36,381 nucleotides of DNA. Source: Candidatus Woesearchaeota archaeon. Its GTDB lineage: Archaea > Nanobdellota > Nanobdellia > Woesearchaeales > GW2011-AR9. Of the stretch, positions 32,414 to 36,381 are shown piece after piece; within the stretch, counting starts at the first letter, position 1, and every line of letters begins with the position of its first letter. The notes beneath the pieces were generated by a model that did not search any database, was not told the origin of the DNA, and saw only the letters and a program-made list of their open reading frames with translations. The position numbers and the translations under genes are program-made. The stretch lies in assembly GCA_016179955.1 (NCBI GenBank), contig JACPCD010000038.1, positions 1 to 36,381 on the forward strand, in the 5' to 3' direction.

Positions 32414-32436
32414 TTATCAACCCCAAGCCCTACGGG
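32414..32436 (+). repeat. Repeat, partial copy 3 (23 nt)
   Basis: TTATCAACCCC followed by AAGCCCTACGGG matches the second half of copies 1 and 2 with two differences from copy 2. Its start is 48 nt from the equivalent start in copy 2. Confidence 0.7.
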
Positions 32437-32460
32437 GAGAAGTAATACGATAAATTTACC

Positions 32461-32595
32461 ATGGTCCATACTGCTTTACCGGGCGACAAATACAAATGCA
32501 CTAAATGCGGCTCTTCTCATGTTGACATTTATGAGTACAAAGGGAAGAAGGTGCAGGCGTGTCTGGATTGCGGGCATGAAAAAGAGATGGAGTAG
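32461..32595 (+). CDS. Small zinc-ribbon protein, 44 aa
   Basis: The frame ATG 32461 to TAG 32593-32595 encodes a two-knuckle zinc ribbon: YKCTKCGSSHVDIYEYKGKK and then QACLDCGHEKEME. The CxxC pairs are 18 residues apart, with the CGS and CGH turns typical of rubredoxin-like knuckles in ribosomal, transcription-related and small regulatory archaeal proteins. ATAAATTT lies just before the ATG, too close for a TATA box at the normal spacing. A T7 run (32635-32641) follows about 40 nt after the stop and may end the transcript. The partner molecule is unknown. Confidence 0.75.
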   Translation: MVHTALPGDKYKCTKCGSSHVDIYEYKGKKVQACLDCGHEKEME

Positions 32596-32634
32596 GTGCG
32601 GAGATTAATTGTAGTGTTTAATTCGTTACGGGGC

Positions 32635-32641
32635 TTTTTTT
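32635..32641 (+). terminator. T7 run downstream of the zinc-ribbon gene
   Basis: GGGGC followed by seven T residues lies 40 nt after the stop codon, in a gene-free stretch before the converging gene at 32698. Archaeal termination commonly uses such U-tracts. Confidence 0.45.
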
Positions 32642-32697
32642 GATTAAAAATAAGTAAAAGTAAAAATTTTAAGATGGGCTTTGACACCTGAAGAATC

Positions 32698-33522
32698 TCA
32701 ATTCATTCCATTAGCAAAGGGTAATGGCTCTAACTTTTCTTTTGGAACTAACTTACCATTATTGAATATTTCATGTCCGTAAGCTTCAGTATAATAACTT
32801 CCGATGCTTCTTATTTTCCCATTAACAAATATTTTACCACCACGCGCATATTCACCGAGAGCATGTCCAGCAGTTCCATTAATGGTTACTCTTCCATCAC
32901 TTACCTCATAGCAGGATCTCCAACCACATTCTCCATCGAGTTGAACATCAGCCCCGCTATTTTGATATGCAAAAAATTTTCCAACATTACCGAGAACAAC
33001 CAATCTTCCATGCTTTAATCTACTACCAAGATGAGCAATAAGTAAATTATCTTGTTCGTATATATCGGAATTTTCCATTTTCCACGGGTAAGAAGTTTCT
33101 TTATCAAGACTCACGTAAAAGTCAGGCACGTGGACAATAGCATCATTCCTTGTATAAAGCATCATTTCATCGCTTTCATTCAAAGTACGAGCAATCATCA
33201 CCGAAAGAAATGTTCCATAATTACAAAATGTTTTAGACCCATATTTTGTAAACTCTCCAACTTTATCAAGCATTTCTTGGATTTCTTGAGGGCCATAAAG
33301 GGTATTATCTAGCAATCTGCCGGCAACTAAAAATGGAACTTCTGTCGTATCATGGTCCATAACTGCTAAATCCCTGCGAACTTCAGGATGAAAACCACCA
33401 CCTAATTCCAAAGCTTTTGCTATCAAATTTTGATTTCTACCATATTGTCCTGCTCTAAATGATGCCATCTGTTGCATATATTTATGAGCTTTTCCCACCA
33501 ATACCTCAATAGTTTTTTGCAT
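32698..33522 (-). CDS. GXGXG beta-helix protein of unknown function, 274 aa
   Basis: The first 150 residues are helical and unfamiliar. From about residue 165 to 250 the sequence has the repeating Gly/Asn pattern of a right-handed beta-helix: SRLKHGRLVVLGNVGKFFAY, GADVQLDGECGW, GRVTINGTAGHALGEYARGG and KIFVNGKIRSIG. This matches the GXGXG fold of the glutamate synthase alpha-subunit C-terminus and formylmethanofuran dehydrogenase subunit C. There it is structural, not catalytic. Neither partner enzyme is nearby, so this looks like a stand-alone member. It is AT-rich. ATG 33522 lies about 24 nt from the palindromic TATA box CTTTATAAAG (33542-33551). Confidence 0.72.
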   Translation of the reverse strand: MQKTIEVLVGKAHKYMQQMASFRAGQYGRNQNLIAKALELGGGFHPEVRRDLAVMDHDTTEVPFLVAGRLLDNTLYGPQEIQEMLDKVGEFTKYGSKTFCNYGTFLSVMIARTLNESDEMMLYTRNDAIVHVPDFYVSLDKETSYPWKMENSDIYEQDNLLIAHLGSRLKHGRLVVLGNVGKFFAYQNSGADVQLDGECGWRSCYEVSDGRVTINGTAGHALGEYARGGKIFVNGKIRSIGSYYTEAYGHEIFNNGKLVPKEKLEPLPFANGMN

Positions 33523-33695
33523 AGTGTGGAGTTAGAACCATTACTTTATAAAGATTTCTGTTTATTTACTACTATTTAGTTTATGCACTAAAAACCCCCA
33601 CCCGCTCACTCAAAATTTTTGCCTTTTGGAACATTGCATTAAAATCTCCTCCTCATTTCTTGGCAAAAACCAACTGCAGCATTGCAACAGAAATA

Positions 33696-33703
33696 TTTAA
33701 ATA
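33696..33703 (+). promoter_or_regulatory. TATA box of tRNA-Ser(GGA)
   Basis: TTTAAATA is centred 29 nt before the first base of the tRNA, the same spacing as for the CAU tRNA. Confidence 0.65.
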
Positions 33704-33727
33704 AACACTTCTTAGAAGCCATCATGC

Positions 33728-33811
33728 GCCACGGTGGCACAACCTGGTACTGCGCAAGCCTGGAAAGCTTGTTCCCGCAAGGGTGTCCCAGTTCAAATCT
33801 GGGCCGTGGCG
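33728..33811 (+). tRNA. tRNA-Ser (anticodon GGA)
   Basis: The acceptor stem is GCCACGG/CCGTGGC with discriminator G73, the serine identity base. D-stem is GCA/TGC; the anticodon arm is CAAGC-CTGGAAA-GCTTG, reading UCC/UCU. A long variable arm with CCC-GCAA-GGG marks a class II tRNA, and the T-arm is CCCAG-TTCAAAT-CTGGG. Length 84 nt without CCA and without an intron. Confidence 0.96.
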
Positions 33812-33813
33812 TC

Positions 33814-33819
33814 TTTTTT
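33814..33819 (+). terminator. T6 terminator after tRNA-Ser
   Basis: TTTTTT begins 3 nt after the discriminator base. The next start codon is at 33825, so read-through would carry the following mRNA. Confidence 0.55.
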
Positions 33820-33824
33820 CCCCC

Positions 33825-33956
33825 ATGAACGACATCGACATCATCCCCAAAAAAGAATATAACGTTTCTTGCTGCAAATCCTATTGCACGCCCCGAGGAC
33901 GGTGCTACACCTGCCCGGAAGAAATATCGGAAAACGATCCTGACGAGGAACTATGA
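33825..33956 (+). CDS. Small cysteine-rich protein, 43 aa
   Basis: ATG 33825 to TGA 33954-33956 encodes 43 residues with five cysteines in a cluster: [20 protein letters not shown], followed by an acidic tail ([10 protein letters not shown]). The cysteine pattern suggests zinc or iron-sulfur binding. The start lies 13 nt after tRNA-Ser, just after its T6 tract. The stop overlaps the exonuclease III start by ATGA, so the two products would be translationally coupled. A role with the repair nuclease is possible but not shown. Confidence 0.65.
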   Translation: MNDIDIIPKKEYNVSCCKSYCTPRGRCYTCPEEISENDPDEEL

Positions 33957-34748
33957 AGATCATCTCCTGGAACGTTAACGGAATAAGAGCAGTCCTCAAG
34001 AAAGGCTTTCATGAATTTGCCACCACAGAAAAGCCGGACATAATCTGCATCCAGGAAACGAAAGCTCATCCTTCACAGGTTGATAATCTTCTGGTTAACT
34101 ATCCATCCTTCACAGGTTGATAATCTTCTGGTTAACTATCCTCACCACGTCTGGAACTCCGCAGAAAAGCCAGGCTATGCTGGAACGGCTATTTTCAGCA
34201 TGATGAAACCTATTTCGGTGAGGTACGGCAAAGATACAGAAAGCCATCAAGGGGAAGGGCGCATCATCACCTTGGAATTCCCAAAGTATTACCTCACCAC
34301 AGTATACACCCCTAATTCCGGCCGGGAACTGGTACGGCTGGATTACCGCCGGCAGTGGGATCAACGATTCTTAACCTATTTAAAACAGCTGGAGCAGAAA
34401 AAACCAGTGATCGTCTGCGGTGACTTAAATGTCGCTCACACTCCCATGGACTTAGCCAACCCTAAAACCAATTACAATGTTACCGCCGGATATACCCAAA
34501 TAGAGATTGACGGCTTTGAGAATCTTATGAAAGCTGGCTTCGTGGATATATTCCGGGAATTCCATAAAGAGCCGGGGCATTATACTTTCTGGACGTATAT
34601 GATGAACGCGAGAGCCAAGAATATCGGCTGGCGCATAGATTACTTTTTAGTCTCCTCGGCCTTGAGATTAAAAGTGAAAGATTCTTTTATTCTGCCGCGG
34701 GTGCTGGGCTCAGATCATTGTCCCATTGGGATGGAATTGAACCCATGA
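33953..34748 (+). pseudogene. xthA: Exonuclease III / AP endonuclease broken by a 37-bp tandem duplication
   Basis: The gene starts [17 protein letters not shown], with the Asn, and CIQETK with the Glu of the EEP fold. After the duplicated 37 bp the frame is shifted and stops at residue 55. The other frame, open from 34080, continues SAEKPGYAGTAIFSMMKP, VVCGDLNVAHTPMDLANP, TFWTYMMNARAKNIGWRIDY (quoted in parts) and GSDHCPIGMEL, all typical of Xth/ExoA. Deleting one 37-bp unit restores a single frame of 252 aa, the usual length. It is coupled by ATGA overlaps to the small Cys-rich gene upstream and the DAG-kinase-like gene downstream. Confidence 0.88.
34067..34140 (+). repeat. Exact 37-bp tandem duplication inside xthA
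   Basis: Positions 34067-34103 and 34104-34140 are identical over all 37 bases (each begins CATCCTTCACAGG and ends GTTAACTATC). Since 37 is not a multiple of three, the reading frame changes. Complete identity implies a recent event, an unstable tract or an assembly artefact. Confidence 0.9.
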
Positions 34749-35908
34749 CTGAACCACGAAAACATTTTACTATCATCAATAAGAATGCCGGGGGCTATTC
34801 TCCCCGGGAATTAGGTAAATTGTATGACATTCTCCATGGTCAGCCCCACAAATTAACCGGCGAAATCATCGCCACTCCGGACTTAAGTTCATTAGAATAT
34901 CACCTGAAGCGGTATAAAGATTTTCACCCGGACATCTTAGGCATTGGCGGCGGGGATGGGACGGCCTCGCAAACGTTGACGCTGGTGCAAAACGTATGGG
35001 GTTCCTTACCGGAATACATCGCCCCCTATGCTTTAGGCACAATGAATAATTGGGCTATTCCTTTTGGTTTGAGTGATGGATTAATCGATAAAGTAAAGCA
35101 ACGAACCGGGGTTGGAGACACGAAAGCGGTGCAGTTAGCAAGGTACATCCAGCAGTCTGCAGAGCAAGGCACTGAAATGGCAACGCAGAAAATGGCGCTG
35201 CTGGACGTGAATGGCCGCCGTGGTTTTAATGTCGGCGTAGGATTAGTCTCCAAGCTGGTATGGTTGTATTATGGCAAAACTATTGATCAACACCGACGCT
35301 TGGAGGAAGAACTCTCAACGGCATCACCAGGAGACTATGAAAGCATCCTTGATGGAATTCTCGCCGAACGGAAGCCCTGGGATGGGTTAGTTGATCTCGT
35401 TGATCCAGCTGATGTGCTCCGCCGTTTGGGGACCGTGAATGCACTCAAGACTATCGCCCAGAGCATCAGTGGGATTGTCGTGGGACGGAAAAAAGAGCGG
35501 GAATTCTTTGCCGCACCGCTGGAGGCAGACTTCTATATTATGGACGCGGAAGGGAGAGAACGCAAACTGGAACTGCCTCCCGTCACCGGCATTTACATTG
35601 CGGCGTATGAAAAGTCAACTTTAGGATTACCTTTCTTAGCGGTGCAGCCCACGCCGGAAGCGAGGCAACAACCGGGGATGATGCAAGTCGTGATTACCCA
35701 TGCCAAACCCTTAGAGATAGTGCTGCAGATTCCTGCTTTATTTGCGGGGATGCATTTAGAAAATACCGCGTATTATCATACCTCGCAGCTGCGGATCGTG
35801 GGCAGGAAACCGATGGTGGCGGAAGTGGATGCAGATACCATCATGGGAAATGAATTGGTGGCTACCTATGATCAGACGCTTAAATTTGTGTCGATGAATG
35901 GGAGATAA
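34745..35908 (+). CDS. Diacylglycerol-kinase-like lipid kinase, 387 aa
   Basis: The N-terminal catalytic domain has KHFTIINKNAGGYSP, the nucleotide-binding GIGGGDGTASQTL and YALGTMNNWAIPFGL, all hallmarks of the DAGK/LCB5/YegS family. The C-terminal half, with ADFYIMDAEGRERKLELPPV and EVDADTIMG, forms the beta-sandwich. Such enzymes phosphorylate diacylglycerol, sphingoid bases or archaeal isoprenoid glycerol lipids. An insert of about 60 residues (DQHRRLEEELSTASPGDYES region) separates the domains. The frame is open to 34718, but ATG 34745 overlaps the xthA stop by ATGA and is the better start. The substrate is inferred from the family. Confidence 0.88.
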   Translation: MTEPRKHFTIINKNAGGYSPRELGKLYDILHGQPHKLTGEIIATPDLSSLEYHLKRYKDFHPDILGIGGGDGTASQTLTLVQNVWGSLPEYIAPYALGTMNNWAIPFGLSDGLIDKVKQRTGVGDTKAVQLARYIQQSAEQGTEMATQKMALLDVNGRRGFNVGVGLVSKLVWLYYGKTIDQHRRLEEELSTASPGDYESILDGILAERKPWDGLVDLVDPADVLRRLGTVNALKTIAQSISGIVVGRKKEREFFAAPLEADFYIMDAEGRERKLELPPVTGIYIAAYEKSTLGLPFLAVQPTPEARQQPGMMQVVITHAKPLEIVLQIPALFAGMHLENTAYYHTSQLRIVGRKPMVAEVDADTIMGNELVATYDQTLKFVSMNGR

Positions 35909-35916
35909 GAAATGGA

Positions 35917-36381
35917 TTAGCCCATTCTTCCATTGATGAACTCTTCTTTCGACCTCGCCTGCAAATAAAAATTAGTCTGTTTCTGCTCGGCTAACGTCGC
36001 GTAAGGCACTGAACCATAATCATGCCCAGGATAAATGATGGTTGCATCGGGAAGTTCCAGTATCTTGAGATATAAAGAATTATACATGTCTTCGGGGTTC
36101 GCTCCTGCTAAATCGCATCGCCCGCAGCCGTCAATGAACAAAGTATCGGAGGTAAATAGTTTTCCTTCCACCAAGATGCAGATACAATCATAGATATGCC
36201 CCGGCGTGGCGATGACTTTAAGCTGATGCTTTCCAAGATACAAAGTCTCATTATCTTTTAATCTGATATCCACTTCCCGGTGGAAATGTTCTGATGCGGC
36301 CAGGGGGATTTTATGCTGCCGGTAATAATCATATCCGACTACATGGTCAAAATGGGAATGCATGATGACCGCAAAGCGCAA
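35917..36381 (-). CDS. Metallo-beta-lactamase-fold hydrolase, ETHE1/glyoxalase II-like (5' end beyond window)
   Basis: The frame runs off the right edge, so the N-terminus is missing. The zinc motif MHSHFDHVVGYD (HxHxDH) is near its start. VIATPGHIYDCICI supplies the next histidine, LFTSDTLFIDGCGRCDLAGA the bridging aspartate, and IIYPGHDYGSVPYATLAEQK the last histidine. The GCGRCDLAG stretch and PGHDYG are close to persulfide dioxygenases (ETHE1) and related glyoxalase II-type enzymes. A GST-like gene 4 kb away could suggest thiol metabolism, but they are not in one operon. Confidence 0.88.
   Translation of the reverse strand: MRFAVIMHSHFDHVVGYDYYRQHKIPLAASEHFHREVDIRLKDNETLYLGKHQLKVIATPGHIYDCICILVEGKLFTSDTLFIDGCGRCDLAGANPEDMYNSLYLKILELPDATIIYPGHDYGSVPYATLAEQKQTNFYLQARSKEEFINGRMG

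Noticed and set aside
31563-32436. A CRISPR array
   Set aside because: Only three unevenly spaced, imperfect copies are present, one inside a tRNA intron, with no regular spacers and no cas genes.

Overview
The window looks like a fragment of an archaeal chromosome. The evidence is a euryarchaeal-type leucyl-tRNA synthetase, an SRP 7S RNA, a tRNA gene with bulge-helix-bulge introns, a PUA-domain RNA-binding protein, Lrp/AsnC and winged-helix regulators, and TATA boxes placed about 25-30 nt upstream of start codons so that many mRNAs should be leaderless. Many small one-gene units, small zinc-ribbon proteins and proteins without obvious relatives would suit a DPANN lineage such as Woesearchaeota. 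That placement is inference; no 16S gene is present.

Layout. 1-5.6 kb: small unknown proteins, a METTL5-like methyltransferase, two winged-helix proteins on a divergent promoter, and an MgtC/DUF4010 membrane protein. 5.6-9.1 kb: leuS and a membrane protein. 9.1-13.9 kb: a toxin-antitoxin pair whose RelE-type toxin is frameshifted, a membrane metalloprotease, a split transglutaminase-like gene, a PUA-DUF192 pair and an alpha/beta hydrolase. 13.9-18.7 kb: a double-headed Lrp/AsnC regulator coupled by a 4-nt overlap to a 1248-residue alpha-solenoid protein of unknown function. 18.8-19.1 kb: SRP RNA on the minus strand. 19.2-23.3 kb: trehalose-phosphatase-like HAD, then an AT-rich block holding Nudix, endo/exonuclease-phosphatase, P-loop kinase and GlnD-like nucleotidyltransferase genes. 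23.4-28.7 kb: a GNAT with an apparent internal deletion, small unknown proteins, a disrupted polX, an M23-like membrane protein and a zinc-finger protein. 28.7-31.4 kb: a glycosyltransferase/LmbE-deacetylase pair and a membrane-anchored surface protein. 31.4-36.4 kb: a CAU tRNA with two introns, a GST-like gene, a small repeat family, a GXGXG beta-helix protein, tRNA-Ser(GGA), an exonuclease III gene broken by an exact 37-bp tandem duplication, a DAG-kinase-like gene and a partial metallo-beta-lactamase-fold hydrolase.

Two things stand out. First, the CAU tRNA gene has a canonical intron at 37/38 and a second one inside the T-loop at 59/60, and the T-loop intron carries a copy of a repeat found again about 0.8 kb downstream. 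Second, an unusual number of genes here are broken or internally shortened: relE, polX, xthA, a GNAT, and possibly the transglutaminase gene. Two of the broken genes, polX and xthA, encode base-excision-repair enzymes. The cause may be real decay, recent mutation or assembly error; raw reads would decide.
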